DNA of 64,000 bases from Perca fluviatilis. Taxonomy: Eukaryota; Chordata; Actinopteri; Perciformes; Percidae. The position numbers were made by a program, and so were the translations under genes. The stretch is taken from contig NC_053115.1 of NCBI RefSeq assembly GCF_010015445.1, positions 13,242,524 to 13,306,523 on the forward strand, read 5' to 3'. This document shows positions 1-24,320 of this stretch, piece after piece; position 1 is the first letter of the stretch; the number at the start of each line of letters is the position of its first letter. A model generated the notes under the pieces. The model did not search any database and was not told the origin of the DNA. It worked only from the letters and a program-made list of their open reading frames with translations.

Positions 1-319
1 CCCTCTGCCCTTCTCTCATCATACATCCATGGCCTTTTCCCTGTCCTGTGCACGAACACAGCTGTTGCTCTTGGCTAGTCTTTCTTTTGCCAGACCTTCC
101 ACCACAGGAGGGTCTGGCTAGTCCGCACAGCATTTCGGGATGGGAGAAAAACGTGCTCTGGTTTATTGGCATTTCTTTAAACCAATCACAATCGTCATGG
201 GTGGCGTTAAGCACCGGGCAAAGCCACGGTAAGGAAGGAACTTGTTTTGGTGGGACATGAGTATGTTTAAAAGTTGTTTTAGTCGTGCAACAGAAAACTC
301 AGATTGGACAGATAGTCTA

Positions 320-620
320 GCTAGCTGTCTGGATTTACCCTGCAGAGATCTGAGGAGCAGTTAACAATAGTCCTCATAAATCGAACAGAATTTAAAATTC
401 CAACACAAAGAAAGCGGAAGGTACCAGACATCCGCCCAAAAAGAGTAAAATCCGGCAGAATTTCCGGCGGCGACGTAGCAATCTCGGAAGTGGAGCGTCG
501 TGGACATAGACGACTGTTTGGCTGGAATAGTATTGTGTGGCTCGTTCCGAGCCATTTTGTTTGTTTCCCATTTACAGAGCCAGGGCTGTGTATGAATACC
601 AATTTTTTTTAAGAGTAATT
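320..620. repeat. interspersed repeat, related to copy near 15.9 kb
   Basis: The stretch around 510-610 (TTGGCTGGAATAGT, then GTTTCCCATTTACAGAGCC, then a T-run and AAGAGTA) matches 15885-15975 closely, including the T-run. Two copies in one window indicate a dispersed repeat family. It is unusually CpG-rich (GGCGGCGACG) for its surroundings. Family not identified. Confidence 0.5.
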
Positions 621-1894
621 TATTGCATTGGAGCTCTAAATCTAGATGCTGTTGTTATGCATTGTGTTAATTACCAGATAAGGAGGGCGAATACGGTTTG
701 GTTTTGCAGATCTTTGCGTTTGGAGGGCCCACAGTGCAAAGATGGTCTTTTTATGTTTCAGGGCCAGATTCACAGTTGGGTACCTCTCTGCTCTGATTGG
801 ACCAGATGGTCCCTCCCTATGTCTCTTTGACCTTTCCACAGTTACCATTTTGTCATCTGCTTACATACCTTCTTGACCAACTTCTCAGCAGGACAGATGG
901 CACAATTGGTTGGAGTTTAAGAAATGTGGTATTTATAGGGAAAACAGTACATGGCAGAACCTATTATAAGGAAGCTCTGTATTCTCAAAACACCACAGCA
1001 TATGAGGAAAGCTTCCTTCGTTATGTTATAATGAAAATCAACATTGATATTATTTGAGTTTACTTCAACACGGCGCCTGTACTGTGCATGTCTGCATTGG
1101 CACAGACCCCTCTGTAATAGAGCAGATGGTAACAAAGGACAAAGTTTTTTTGTTTTTTTTTTAAAGAAGAGCGACTGAGGCTGTAACAGCATACGAAGAG
1201 TGGGCCTTCCTTGGCTCTGCAAAAAGACAATGCATATTGTGTTTGGCTTGGTTGCATAAGTATGTCAGTAGTAATAGTTAACTTAACAATATGGTCTTTG
1301 TTGTTGTCATTGTAAATCAGAGCTTGGCTACTTTCATCTGTGTGGATGTAACCACAGCCTCGTATAATGGTCTGCTACTACATGTTTGCATTTATGTTAT
1401 GTGCCTGTATGTTTGTTGTGTGGGAGTGAGTACAAATGCGTGCATGATTGCATGTGAGATCCTAATTCCTTGGTTTTGAATTGCTTTCATGCACCGAGTA
1501 AGGCACCATGTACCTACACAATGAAAAGGCTGCTTGTAGTGCAAGCAACTTACTCAGAGACAGAAAAGAGTGATGTAATACAGAGCAAGTAAATTAGTAA
1601 ATTAACTATGCTAATATTTGAACTTTTTGAGCAGTGAAAGTAAAAAGGCTGTGTTTGGACATGGAATTTATCCATAATAGCAAAATGTAAATCACTAGAA
1701 TATATGTTGTTTTATCGTCATGTAAATATTTACTCTGTTTGAGGCTCCATACATTTACAATTTGTTGCTGCCTGTCTATATTTAAACTCTCGTGTAATAT
1801 ATTTGCACATTGAATTGCTGAGAACCCGCCCTACTGTTTGGATAGTGGCAGTAAGCGTGTCTTTATTGACGGTTTAGTGGCTAATAGCTGTGCA

Positions 1895-1938
1895 GTGTGT
1901 GTGTGTGTGTGTGTGCGTGTGTGTGTGTGCGTGTGTGC
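1895..1938. repeat. (GT)n microsatellite
   Basis: Interrupted GT dinucleotide run with GC interruptions; the apparent reading frame through it is low complexity. Confidence 0.9.
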
Positions 1939-2260
1939 TCATCCTGGACACAGGTCCCATGGTGATGATAAGAATATCCTGTTAGGAGAAGGAACAGCTC
2001 AGCAAACACAGTTGTTTACCTTTTATTCCAGTTGAAACCTTTGCTAGAATTAAGCTCTCAGCAAACTCAACAACTATCAGCACCCATCAAATATTCATCA
2101 CAATTATGCTCTTCATATTTTATGGCCCTGCACTGTGTCAGTAACAAATGGATTTTTGTTTTCATTTTTTTCACTCTTTAGTGTAACATTTGTCCCACAG
2201 CTAGACACATGGATCTTCTACAGTTCCATCCTTATAGTAGAAATATTGTGGCGCTCCACA

Positions 2261-2991
2261 ATAGAGAGCCAAAGTCATGCCCCTTCCGGTGGACCTCATG
2301 GGACCTTAATTCAGAAAGAATATGAACGTAGTGAACGGGGAGAGGTAAATTATGTTTTTGATCCCGTTTGAATTGAGCCATAGATTACAAATATGATGTT
2401 CGTCAATTTAAAAGAAAGTTTTTCAGCCGAAGAAAGTCTCCGTTAGCTGTATGTTTGTCACATGACCACTTAGTTTTGTGTGAAACCGCTCAGTGAACTA
2501 CATCTCTCGTCTAACACAATTTACGTCACCTAGCTTGATGCTCAACTTTCTCGCTAGCTAGCTAGCTTAGCTCTGTTCTACAACACATGTAACCTTATCT
2601 TGCCTGATGTGTTTTATCCAGTGAAGTGTTTTCATCAGAGAAGCAAAAGAACAAGCAAGATCCACTGCTTATTTGAGTAACGTTACATCCCCGGTACAAT
2701 ACACACAGACATCGTAGCTTCAGCGAGACGTCATCCATGCGACTTTGAAGTGTGTAGTCTTTCTAATTACGTATTTTAACAGTCTTATACTTCAACAGTT
2801 AACTATAAACTGAGACTTTCTTCGGTTGAAAAATTATCTTTTAAATTAACGAACATCATATTTGTAATCCATGGCTCAATTCAAACGGGATCAAAAAATT
2901 ATAATTATCTCTCCATTGACTCTCGTTCATATTTTTTCGAAAGATAGGTCCCATTGGCCGGAAGTAGAAGGGCGTGATTTCGGCTCTCTAT
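2261..2991. mobile_element. fold-back element with 180-bp inverted arms
   Basis: The left arm 2261-2440 starts ATAGAGAGCC and ends AGAAAGTCTC. It is the imperfect reverse complement of 2812-2991, which starts GAGACTTTCT and ends GGCTCTCTAT. Both arms are 180 bp. They share landmarks such as GATCCCGTTTGAATTGAGCC and ACAAATATGATGTTCGT. The loop (2441-2811) has no coding potential. This is the structure of a non-autonomous fold-back or long-TIR MITE. No clear TSD was found, so the superfamily is open. Confidence 0.8.
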
Positions 2992-3074
2992 ATAGTCTGT
3001 AGAAAGGCACTTGGATGAGTGAGCCAATGAGAGACAAGACAGAGCTTAAGTGTAGAACAGCCAGAGCCAACACT

Positions 3075-3280
3075 TGTTTTGTTTTTTTATTATTATTTTT
3101 TGGGCATTTTTAGACCTTTATTTTTGACAGGATCGCTTAGACTTGAAAGGGGAGAGAGAGGGGGAATGACATGCAGTAAATGGCCGCAGGTCGGAACTGA
3201 ACCTGCGGCTGAACCTATGTCATGGACTTAACCTCTGTAAATGGGCACGCGCTCTACCAGGTGACCATCCAGGCACCCAG
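3075..3280 (-). mobile_element. tRNA-derived SINE, copy 1
   Basis: Read on the minus strand it begins with a tRNA-like head containing an A-box-like stretch (CACCTGGTAGAGCGCG) and has a conserved middle (CTGCATGTCATTCCCCCTCT) and an A/T-rich tail. It is flanked by AGAGCCAACACT (3063-3074) and AGAGCCCACACT (3281-3292), a 12-bp TSD with one mismatch. Sister copies lie at 23876-24058, 24869-25065 and about 51690-51853. Confidence 0.85.
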
Positions 3281-3292
3281 AGAGCCCACACT

Positions 3293-6200
3293 ATTGAACT
3301 TTGTATTAAACAAATTAAATTATTTCTTCATTGTTATTGCTATGTTTAGTAAAACTAAATAGAGGGGTTTTTGGTGTTGTTTTTTCACAAAACATCGCCC
3401 TTTGTTAGCAGATTAATGTTGGTACTCTCCTCCAGCCGATATATTTACTGTATTGCTATTATGCCCAGAATAAACATAATCATTGGCAAAAAGAAAAGGC
3501 CTTGTATGGAATGTGCTACATAGTCCACATCCTCAATATGCAGAATTCACCTATTTTAAATGGTGCCGTGTTAGAGATCGTTCCCTAACACAATGAAAAT
3601 GTTACCCTGCAGTTCGCTGACATTCAGAAAGAAGGAAGTATTTTCTGGGACAACATAAAAACAATGCGCAGCACCATTCGGTACAAGGAAGTGAGGGGTA
3701 AAAAGACTTCTGTTTCTGACAAATAGGCTTTGTCTACAGTTCAGCTGAACTAGGGTTGCTGTTTCACTTAATTTGGGGAATAATTAAAAGGATGTGCCAC
3801 TGGAAAGGGTTTGCCTGCAAACAAACAATAGGACTATCCATAGTTAAAAACACGTTAGTGTTCTCAGATTTTTCAGTGATTGTGTGAACCACTGTTTGAC
3901 ACTTCTCCCAGAGCCCCTCACTGGGAGTATGGAGAATGTCAACTAAATCCTCCAGATGCTACAGAGGAATTTGCAGCACTGACAACCTCCTCCACGCAGC
4001 TGGATTTCTGCCAAAGCTAATGGCCTCTCTGTGACAATTACTTTATGTTGAGATGTGACCACAAGGCCTCACTCCCAGGATGATTCTTATTTTTATCAGG
4101 AAATGGGTTCAGTGTTCTGTTTTTAAGGTTAACTAGTGCAGTGCCCGTTCAAAACAGGGGGTTGATTGCTTGGACTCTTGTATTGCTGCTTGTAGCGTTC
4201 TCCAGAACTCCAAAATAACTTACAGAAGGACCCCATAGAACTTAATAAGCAACCATACTACTGTATACTGACTTACTGTGTACTTCTACTTCAGAGAAAA
4301 ACGTTACTACTGCATTTACCTGACAGAGAACCTTGCAGATTCAGAATAGACTCAAAATATCACAATTAAAATGTAGAGTACTCACAGATATTTGCCTCAT
4401 GGACTCATGGGCGTGCACCATGCGCCACCCAATTCCGGCTTGTTATGAGAGCCAATCAGCAACAATCTGCGTTAATTAACCACCAGAACCGGACCGAGCA
4501 CAGAGATGGACTCACATTGGACTCACAAAGACGGCCTCGAAATGTGAGTGTGTAGCTTGAGAGAGAGAGAGAGGTCTTGTCTTTTTCATCCACGATACAT
4601 GTTTATCGCACACACAGTCAGTGTTCAATGACGGCGGCGCTATACCCGTCTTCGTCGTTATTATTATTAATGAATTTAACACTTCTGCAGAGGTGTTCGT
4701 TTCCAAACAGGCTTAGTGGCTTGACGGTTAACATTTAAGTATGGATATGATGCGCAGGGGTGTTTTGCCGACGGTAATGTTAGTGTTGTTAGCAGACTTA
4801 AACCACTGAACCCAGGGTGAGTCTGAGTGAGACGGAGGAAGACTGCTCTCTTGCCCGGTCAGCTCCGAGATGACGTTATGTTCTGCCGTCTGCTTAGAAG
4901 CTCACAGCAACTTATAGTGCGTCCCATTTGTACTCAGAACTTGGATTTGTCCGAAGTCAAAGTGGGAAACACGCCTCCCTGACCCCGAATTTCCGAGCTC
5001 AGAATTCTGGCAACCACTGAGTTCCCCGAGCTAAAAATCTAACATGACTGCTTCGCGCATCTAGTGTCTGGCTTTTGTTTGCTATCTAATGTCGGCAAAA
5101 ATTCCTTGTTATTGAGTTTCCTCTTAGCGAAATGATCTAAATTAATTTAACCTGGGCTTTTATTTTGAAGGGTAGAAATGCATTTTATTGAGTTTCCTCT
5201 TAGCGAAATGCTCTGAGTGAATTTAATTTTTTTGTGAAGGGTAGACATGGAATAGCCAGCGTTCCCGAATCTCGTCGTCTCTCCAATTAGATATTTTCGC
5301 CAGCATCTTCGTGTAAATGAACCTTCTTCACCCTTGAATGTTTGTATTTTCTCAGTTTCACGCCAACCGCATGATAGAAATGTCAGCCACACGCCCACTC
5401 GCTCAGAAAAATTCTCAGGACAATGACCAGCTCTATTCACACATGACATTACACAGACTTTGTACTAGGGTGCTGGCAGGGTAAAGTCCATTTAATGTTC
5501 GGTCCAACTGATTCTGACATTTGCGTTCTCACATCTGTGTAATGTCTAGATAATTTAGAGTTGTAGTGCATGTGTGAAAGAGGCTTAGGTCATGCACTTT
5601 CTTTTCTGGTCACAGTGGCATGGAACCATGCGAGTCCTTCCTTGTTTGTTAAGCTGATAAAGTATCTAAAAACTTAGTGACTGGATGATTTCCTCTCTGC
5701 CCACACGTACAGCTATATGTGGCCAAAGAGATACTGTAAAACAGCTGACATTTCTATATTACTAATTACCATACTGTAGACATTATGTTGCATAATCCTC
5801 CATGGACTTCATACATGTAATACATCTGAGACCACTTCCACTGTAGACCTTATTTACCATTAAATCAACTGAATTGAGAAATATGTTACACCAAAACACC
5901 ATATGGAACTTACACTGACAGGGAGTAATGTAGGCCCTAATGATGCTTTACCTTAAACATCAGCAGAGGTTGTAAAAAATGTCTGCCTCTTCTGTTAAAT
6001 GGGGTCATGGGAAAATGCTAAAAAAAAGTTCTGTTGATTTTACTTGTTTGTCATTATTGATTTTAGTTGGCAGGGAGACACATGGAGAGAAAAAGAGAAA
6101 TAATGTAGTTGTTTATTGTAGAAGGCGTCAGGGCAGACCTAGTATAAGACTGTTGAGTACAGTTATCTGTACACATATGACAACATACAGTACCAGATGG

Positions 6201-6335
6201 TTAAAATATACATTAAAATGCTTGGTAAGTGATAATGTTACTACTAGTCCACCTATGCTGAAAATAAAGAATACAAGGAGTTAGCTCTCTGTTATGTTAA
6301 TGGTTATTATATGTCTTATATGTCTAAACCTAGCT
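3293..6335. other. gene-free repeat-derived flank
   Basis: No exon recognised. It contains unclassified repeat-like blocks (about 4135-5060, with a short GA tract at 4560) and a local tandem duplication at 5107-5249. Short open frames lack homology or splice context. Confidence 0.4.
5107..5249. repeat. two-copy tandem duplication, about 73 bp unit
   Basis: Both units contain TATTGAGTTTCCTCTTAGCG followed by AAATG and later GAAGGGTAGA. The units start near 5110 and 5187. They have diverged, so the duplication is not recent. Confidence 0.7.
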
Positions 6336-6343
6336 ATGGTGAA

Positions 6344-7107
6344 TAGTGGTGTCACGATTCTCGGAATCCTTGATTCAATTAAATTTTCGATTTTTTTTTT
6401 AAAGCACAGGTTGTTATGCCATTTTTAGACAATATATTTATGCAATATAATATCTGACCTTTGTTCGCAATGTACCACACTACATTGTCAAATTTAAAAC
6501 ATGTATAAACAACATAATGTAACAATAACATGTCAACTGGAAACTTGAAAATTTGTCAGTAAAGTAAAAAAAAAAAACTTCAACCGTGTGGTTTTGTCGG
6601 GATTAAGCTATAAGCAGAAGGAAACTCCGCTAGCTGCTATGCTAATGTGCAATGGTAAACACACAGAATATGGTACACGCACATAGCAGAGCTTGCAAAC
6701 TGTGGCTTTTTTGTCGACAACGCGAACGTTGTCAACATAACTCACTGGAAATCCAAAATACTTCCACACCGGCGACTTCAGTGAAAGAGGATGGGGTTCA
6801 AGTTCTGTCGATGGGTCTCCTGCATCTGCAGTTGCCATCCTATCTTTTGACTGTAATGTTGACTCGCAGCACTTCAACACGTGTGGTTTTTTTTCCCCGC
6901 TTGGCAGAACGTGAAATGGGGGCGTGCATGTGGGCGGGCGCAGTTCCACCATTGGCCGCTAAGCCCATGGTTGCATTAAGACATCGCGCTGTTCCTGGAG
7001 GCTTGGATGGCTGCTTGACAAGCCGACCGGACGGGATTCCATTTTTTTAATTCAAAATTCGAGATTGTGACTTAATTTCAGTCGATTTCAAAATCGTGAC
7101 ACCCTTA
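6344..7107. mobile_element. hAT-type MITE, TSD ATGGTGAA
   Basis: Termini are TAGTGGTGTCACGATT and, inverted, TAAGGGTGTCACGATT. A perfect 8-bp TSD ATGGTGAA flanks the element (6336-6343 and 7108-7115), as expected for hAT transposons. The 764-bp body encodes no transposase; a 132-codon open frame inside it is spurious. It lies about 0.6 kb upstream of the first camk1 exon seen. Confidence 0.9.
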
Positions 7108-7664
7108 ATGGTGAACTTTATAATCCACATACACATACCAGCAAGTACTATACTAAGCTGACACTTTTTCAGTAGTATTGTTAACTTTAAAAGAAATAAA
7201 GTATGTTAAAAGGAAAGAAAGAGGCCTGTTACCATACAGTAGGTTGCACAGAATGATAATGTGGCCATCCAATTGATTGATGGTCCTCACATGAGTGAAG
7301 CTTTAAATTAAAATCCTTTTTTTGGCCAGTATCAAAATTTGTCACCAAGATAAACCTCAGCAATTGATATTGGTGCTTCCAAATCATCCCACCAAGTTGT
7401 CCCCTCTCCAAAACTTGACTCAGCAGAAACCCTAAGACTTCAGGAGGAGTCTGAAGTTAAAAAATAAACACAATCTGGTATCAGCAGCCTAGAATTTCTA
7501 CCAGCACTAAGATGCAAGTAGACAAGTTATCACAAGAGTTTGGCCGATTTAACATCAAAGCAGGAATTTCCTTTTTTTTTTTTTTTCTCCAAAATGTCAC
7601 AGATGCATGTGAAGAGCTCTGCCTAAACACCGAAAGATAAATGGACTGAGGTCTGACAGACTGA

Positions 7665-18626
<10,962 letters not shown>

Positions 18627-21600
18627 TCCCTGCACCTGCTCCACTTACTTGCCTAATCAATCCCAGTGACTTTCCAAATTTTACCCCCTCGGTGGAACGG
18701 GAGGTACCATCTCCCCCCTTATCTGGTTAGGAATACAGCGTCATTCCAACCTCTCGCCTGCAGGGGGAGCAAGTCTGTCCAGGCTGAGACGGAAGACCTA
18801 AAATGGGATGAAAGGAGGAGTAGGGAGACTTGATGATGATGATGATGCACCGGAGGATTACTTTTACAGACTGGGGTGGTAGTTTGGGATGAGTTAAAAT
18901 GGGGAGAGGATACAAAGGAAGGAGGGGAAGATAACCTCCTCCACCAGCATGTCAGGGGGGATTGTTTTTTGCTGAAGCAGGACAGAGCTCGTTGAACACT
19001 GTTTTTACTCATTTTTGGTTCAGTCTGTCTCTTTGTTTGTTTGTTTTTGTTTATTGTTTTATACATATATATATATATAAATATATATTTGTGTTGTCTT
19101 TTTAACCTCCTACTGTGGAGTGTAAATCCAGAGACAATATCTGCATGATGAGGAGAGCGTTTCCCCATGCATGTTTTGTTATCTTAAGAGATATACCCTG
19201 TTGCAGAAATGCAGTATCACAGTACAATGCAAATGATGGAGTGTTGCGTGCAAAGTTGCTAAGGAATAGAGCATTTTGATGCGTTGCAGTATTTGAAATG
19301 AAATTGAGTCAAATCTTGTAATTTTTTCTGATCTGCATTCTATGTCTTTAAGTCATGCTTTCAGACAATCAGTAAGAATAGTTTATGCAATGAAAACTCC
19401 ATATATGGACTATGTAGCCTTCCTTGTGGCGATATAGTGTTTCCATGCAGCGGTTAGGCTTCTCCCTTCTCTTTTTTCAACCCCAACCTCTTTAACCACT
19501 TGAGCACAGGGATATATCTTGTCTAAGGTGCCTTTAGGATATACAGTATGATGAGTTTATTTTCAGGTAGCTTCTGAAATGTTTTGTCAAAGCATAGACT
19601 CTTTCAGTCACTCCATATTTTGTATGTATCACATTTTAAACTTTAAAATGCAGTCATCATTACAATATGAAACAATAATATTGTTAAAGCCTTTCTGGAG
19701 AGCTTAATCAGGATTATTTTCAAAAAGAATCCGTCAAACACATGTTTTTTCAGAATTATTATTAGTATATTGCCAGCTCTCTCAAATACATCAACACATA
19801 TAAAGGAACTGTGTTGATGTATTTCAACACAAATCCTATAGTAACTTTTATGAAAGAAACAGCATTTGCAAACCAGAAAAGGCATTGATCAGTGTGCTTA
19901 GCCATACTTGAGACTAGGCTGATTTAGTAGGATTAAGTATGTTGTGTGAATGCAAAAAAACAAAAAAGACTGCAACCAAAATATGATATGCATCTGTCAC
20001 CATGTACTGTAATCGTACCCTCATTCCTATCCTTTTCTTTTTACATTATTTTACAGACTCATGTCCTCAACATGCAGCCTGTTTAGAAAGGAAACCTGGA
20101 TTAAAAAATGTGAATATGCATCAGATTGACTCGCTTCATCTATGCTGCACATCCACCGGTGTTTTTTATGGTTGTGTGTGCATGAAGGGTACAAACTCTG
20201 TATTCATTTTCCATTCATTCACCTCTTTTTTTTTTTTTTTAAACAGACAAACTTATAGCAGGGTTTGCTCTTTTACAATGTAAATTCTTTAGAGGAGAAT
20301 GGTGCTCAGACTGTAAGATGTAGAGGAGCTTAATGCACATTTGTTTGAATCCTCTGTAATTCATTTTGGACTGCCCTAGATGGCTCACAGATCTCCACTA
20401 AGGCAGTGAAAGTGATGCTGAGATCTTGCACCGACCATAGCTTCATCCATCCTCTGATTTCATTGTCCTGTCCTTAACAGGATCACATTTTCTTTTTAAC
20501 CGTTTCTTTTTCTCTCTGATACAACCATATACACATTCGGTACTGATGTGATTAGCATGATGTAGCTTAGAATTTGTCAAATCCCATGATCAACAATGAG
20601 TAGTATGTACACTTCTTGTGATAATGTAACAGATGCCATGAGATGAGTGCTTTTAAAAGGAGAGATTTTGTCAGAGGTTTTACTCTTTTAGCAAGTTAAA
20701 AATTCTCTTCAAGTTCAATGTGCTGCTTCAAAGTCTTTGAGCTTTATTCTGCGTTCCTAATTGGATAGGCGTTGTAGTGTGGTGACTCCAAACTGTAAAG
20801 CGTAGATAAAAGATTTTTTAATTTCTGTGATTTTCAGTGTGAATTGTTCGTACTTCATGAATTACTGTGACAGAGAAAGACCCTAACAAGCAGAGGAAAG
20901 CTGAGGCATGGTGGCGGTTGTTGTCCTCAGTCTTGTCATGTTGGCAGACTGACAATATCACAATTAATCTTCTGATAATAAAAACAACTCCGCTAATTTG
21001 ACATATAGCCACAAACATTCAGTCATAAATCTCCTGTAGTCCTATTTAGCTCCTGTAATCTGCCTACTAATGATTCATTTTAATGTATTAATATACTGTA
21101 CAAAGTTTTTTACATACTTTGAATTAGCACACTTAATCCTAAAAGTGCTCAAAAATGATTCCCAAAAACCCTAAATGAAAAACTTATTTGTAGGAAAAAA
21201 TCTAAAGATATATTAGAGAAGTAAAAGAATTTTGTTAAATTCACTTTGTTATAATTGAGCACTGTGAGTGAGCATTGAACCACCAAACCTAACAGAGAAA
21301 TCTCTGGATGTTTGTTCTTGTGCTGTTCTTTGCTGAGGCAACGAACCTGGAAACTAAATATTTTTACATTCCAGTGCAATGAAACAAATGACGATGAAAT
21401 ACATAACCAAGTAGTATCCCATTACCTCACCACTCAACCACCTTGGCAGGAAAATAGCAGGAGTGATATGACATACTGTAGGCCTACATACATTTCGTTC
21501 CTGGAGTTTACAATGCATCAGCCAGAAAGAATTCAATGATTTGTGTGAAGGTTTCTCCTTTGATCGCTCATTAACCACTTGTAGAGAATGACCAATGTGT

Positions 21601-21640
21601 GATAACATTGTTAAATAAATATGTTGCCTTTTAAGAAATG
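18627..21640 (+). other. camk1: candidate camk1 3'UTR and downstream sequence
   Basis: No other gene is seen. The first canonical AATAAA I noted on the + strand in a plausible context is at 21614-21619 (TTAAATAAATATGTT), which would give a 3'UTR of about 3 kb. Earlier variant signals are possible, for instance near the AT-rich stretch at 19,060-19,090. The long minus-strand open frame at 18719-19168 is antisense low-complexity sequence, not a gene. Confidence 0.45.
21614..21619 (+). promoter_or_regulatory. camk1: candidate poly(A) signal
   Basis: AATAAA on the camk1 strand about 3 kb past the stop codon, followed by T-rich and GT-containing sequence. Placement is inferred only. Confidence 0.35.
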
Positions 21641-23599
21641 CTGTTTTGGGCTACAGTGCGCTGTATACACCATAGACTGTAAAAATAAGTATACATAGAT
21701 GCAGTGCATCATGGGTTGTTGAAAAGTGATTACTGCTCAGTGTGAAAGCCAGTGACTTGTGCTTGAAACAGATTTGTGAGTGAAATGCACATTAAATTCC
21801 CTGCTATGCATTATGAATCTGTCTGACTACATTTGTAAAAGATAAAAAGACATTTTGTAAGCTTATATTTCATGTCCCATATATCTTTAACAATATGCCA
21901 AAACGTTTAATCACAGGACTTATTTCTGGAAAACAATTATTTTAAGCAAATGTATTATTTTGCACTTAAGCAGGAAATAATGCAACCAATACTGCCCTGA
22001 CAGATATATAGGATGGCATGTCCGTCGTTATGCCTTATCTTATCTTATTTATTTATTATTTTACAACAAAAAGTAATAATGACCTTTACAAAAACGTTAG
22101 CAACTTTCAACCAACGAAAGTTGTCCTTCCAGCTTTCCATTTAATATTATTACTTTTAAACAAATCTAATTAATGAATGAGCAATAATACATTTAAAATA
22201 CAAGTGATTTAACCACACCAAATTGTGAATGTCACTTGAGTCAAAAGCTGAGTTAGCAGCTAAACTTCTACTCTACTAAGCTAGGCTAGTTACCCGGTTA
22301 GCAGGACTAATTTAGCAGTTTCTAGTCTTGACTGGATTTTGCTGCTGCCTTATTTATGTAGGATAATACACTAAATTACCAAGACGTTAGTTACCAAAAT
22401 GTATTCAATTACAGGAGGAGACAGCTAGTGGGGAAAGGTCAGTGGCTTTATCTTTAGCCAATGCTAGCTGTGGCTAGCTCCTAGCTAGCTTTTACTTGCT
22501 AAGCTGTGTAGTTGACTATTGCAACTGCGCATTAAACATGCTGTTTTCTCTGAAATTATATATTTATATGGCATAATAACATGTAGTATGGTAAAATAAA
22601 TGTCTACATTTTGACCAAATGTAGTTTTAACTTGTAGGGTATAAACGTATCGTGTCAGATTTCTTTAAAAGTTACTCTCATCCTTGTCAGGATCCTTGTC
22701 TCATCCTTCATCCTTGTCAGAAACGAGAAACCTGTAAGAAAAGTTATAATAATAATAACAATAATAATAATAATACAATAGAAGTGATACTTTTCTCAAT
22801 GGGGAAATTCTGCAACTGTTGCTCTCATGAAATAGTTTTGTGGGTTGAAAGGTTTGTCATGAATGTTAATTTCATAGTCTGCTACATGAGGCCTCTCTCG
22901 TCCTCTCCGAGGAATGCTGGGTAATTGAGGCTTGTGGTTTGGCTCTCTGGATCGTTTGCGCTGGAGGAGACAGAGAACCAAGCGAGAGCATGAGTCTGGT
23001 GGTCGACCTCATTCAGGAGACAGCAGACAGAGTAAAAATTACGCGGTCAAACCAGAAACAAGGGAATGGTTCAAAATAATGGGAGATAAATTGCATGGAT
23101 CACAAGGTAGAGAGTGCTGAAAGATGCAGGCGGTGGTTAGATGTGGAAGAGTGGAAAAAATTAAGCATAATGGCCATGGGTGAAACTTGGCACTGTGTAA
23201 AACAGTACAACTAAATCAAGGATGGGTCCAGAAGACATTTTTTTAATAAGCTAACACACATAACTTTATGCCTGGGTTTAATTTCCCCTACAGTATGAAC
23301 GCATCAGCACATTGATGAAGATTGTGTGCATCCTCCTCCCATCCTGAATCTGGAGTGCTGTTGTCCATGCTTGCATGGAATGTGAAATAGAGACTTGATA
23401 CAGAAACAAGCCAAAAGTGAACAACACTGGTATTACTCACAACTTCATCATTTGCATAGTGGATTTATCTGAGCGGTGTCAGCAATTAAAACCTTTTTCA
23501 AACGACCACTGTAAGCAAATTCCTATAGTGACGAGAATCATCATGAATAGGCTGCTATGAAATGAACAAGGCACAAAATTGCTAGCATACGCTCAATAT

Positions 23600-24320
23600 G
23601 ACTGCAGTATACAGTTGAGCTGTATGAGAAGTTTGAGCTTGTAATGAGCTACTGTTTATTTGCCAACTTGCATGCATGCTAACATGTTCACAATGCCAAT
23701 GCTAACATGCTGAAGTATCGGTATAATGTTTGTTATGTCCACCATATTAGTTCAGTGTGTTAGCATGCTAACATTTACTAAGTAGCACTAAACAGTACAC
23801 ATCATGCTGATGGGAATGTCCTTAGTTTAGCAGGTTTTTAGTCATAAACTAAAGTATTGGACAAGTTAGAATTTTTTTTTTAAGATTATTTTTGGGGGGT
23901 TTTCCCTTTATTTTTGAAAGTGGATAGACATGAAAGTAGGAGAGAGATGGGGGATGACACGCAGCAAAGGGCAGCAGGTCGGACTCAAACGCTGCACCGC
24001 TGCAGGACTCAGCCAACATGGGGCAAACGTTCTTACTGGGCGAGCTAGAGGTTGCCCCGACAAGTTAGAATTTTGACCTGATGATGGCGCTAGATGAAAA
24101 GTCAGGGGATTGCCAAAGTCGGTTTTCAAGACGTTTTACTTAAAACCACAATGTCAACTTAATGGTGCAGCTTGTCAAGAAAAGTCAGGGGATTCATCTT
24201 CTGGGCACCATAAATGTATTTACAAAATTCCATGTCAATCCCTCCAGTAGTTGAAGAGATGATACTGTCTGGACCAAAGTGGTGGACCAACCGACAGACC
24301 AACATTGCTAACAATTCTGA
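23600..24320 (+). repeat. old dispersed repeat (GCATGCTAACA type), split by a SINE
   Basis: Contains GTTAGCATGCTAACATTT, then ATGGGAATGTCCTTAGTTTA, CATAAACTAAAGTATTGGAC, GATGATGGCGCTAGATGAAA and GTCTGGACCAAAGTGGTGGA. I recognise these as parts of a repeat that is very common in perch-like fish genomes. It is interrupted by the SINE at 23876-24058. Confidence 0.75.
23876..24058 (-). mobile_element. tRNA-derived SINE, copy 2, with 16-bp TSD
   Basis: Same family as 3075-3280, minus orientation. A perfect 16-bp TSD GACAAGTTAGAATTTT is at 23860-23875 and 24059-24074. Its insertion splits the older repeat, so it is the younger of the two. Confidence 0.93.

Larger units (their letters stand above)
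1..2260. other. 5' flank without recognisable gene
   Basis: I see no exon with protein homology here. The stretch is AT-rich and holds an interspersed repeat copy at about 320-620 and a (GT)n tract near 1.9 kb. The missing N-terminal exon of the downstream kinase could lie here or before the window; I could not find it. Confidence 0.5.

Noticed and set aside
6652..7050. 132-codon frame on + and 114-codon frame on - strand
   Set aside because: Both lie wholly inside the non-autonomous hAT MITE at 6344-7107 and resemble no transposase.
18719..19168. 149-codon minus-strand frame
   Set aside because: Antisense to the camk1 3'UTR, with His and Ile-Tyr runs from simple repeats; no homology or splice context.
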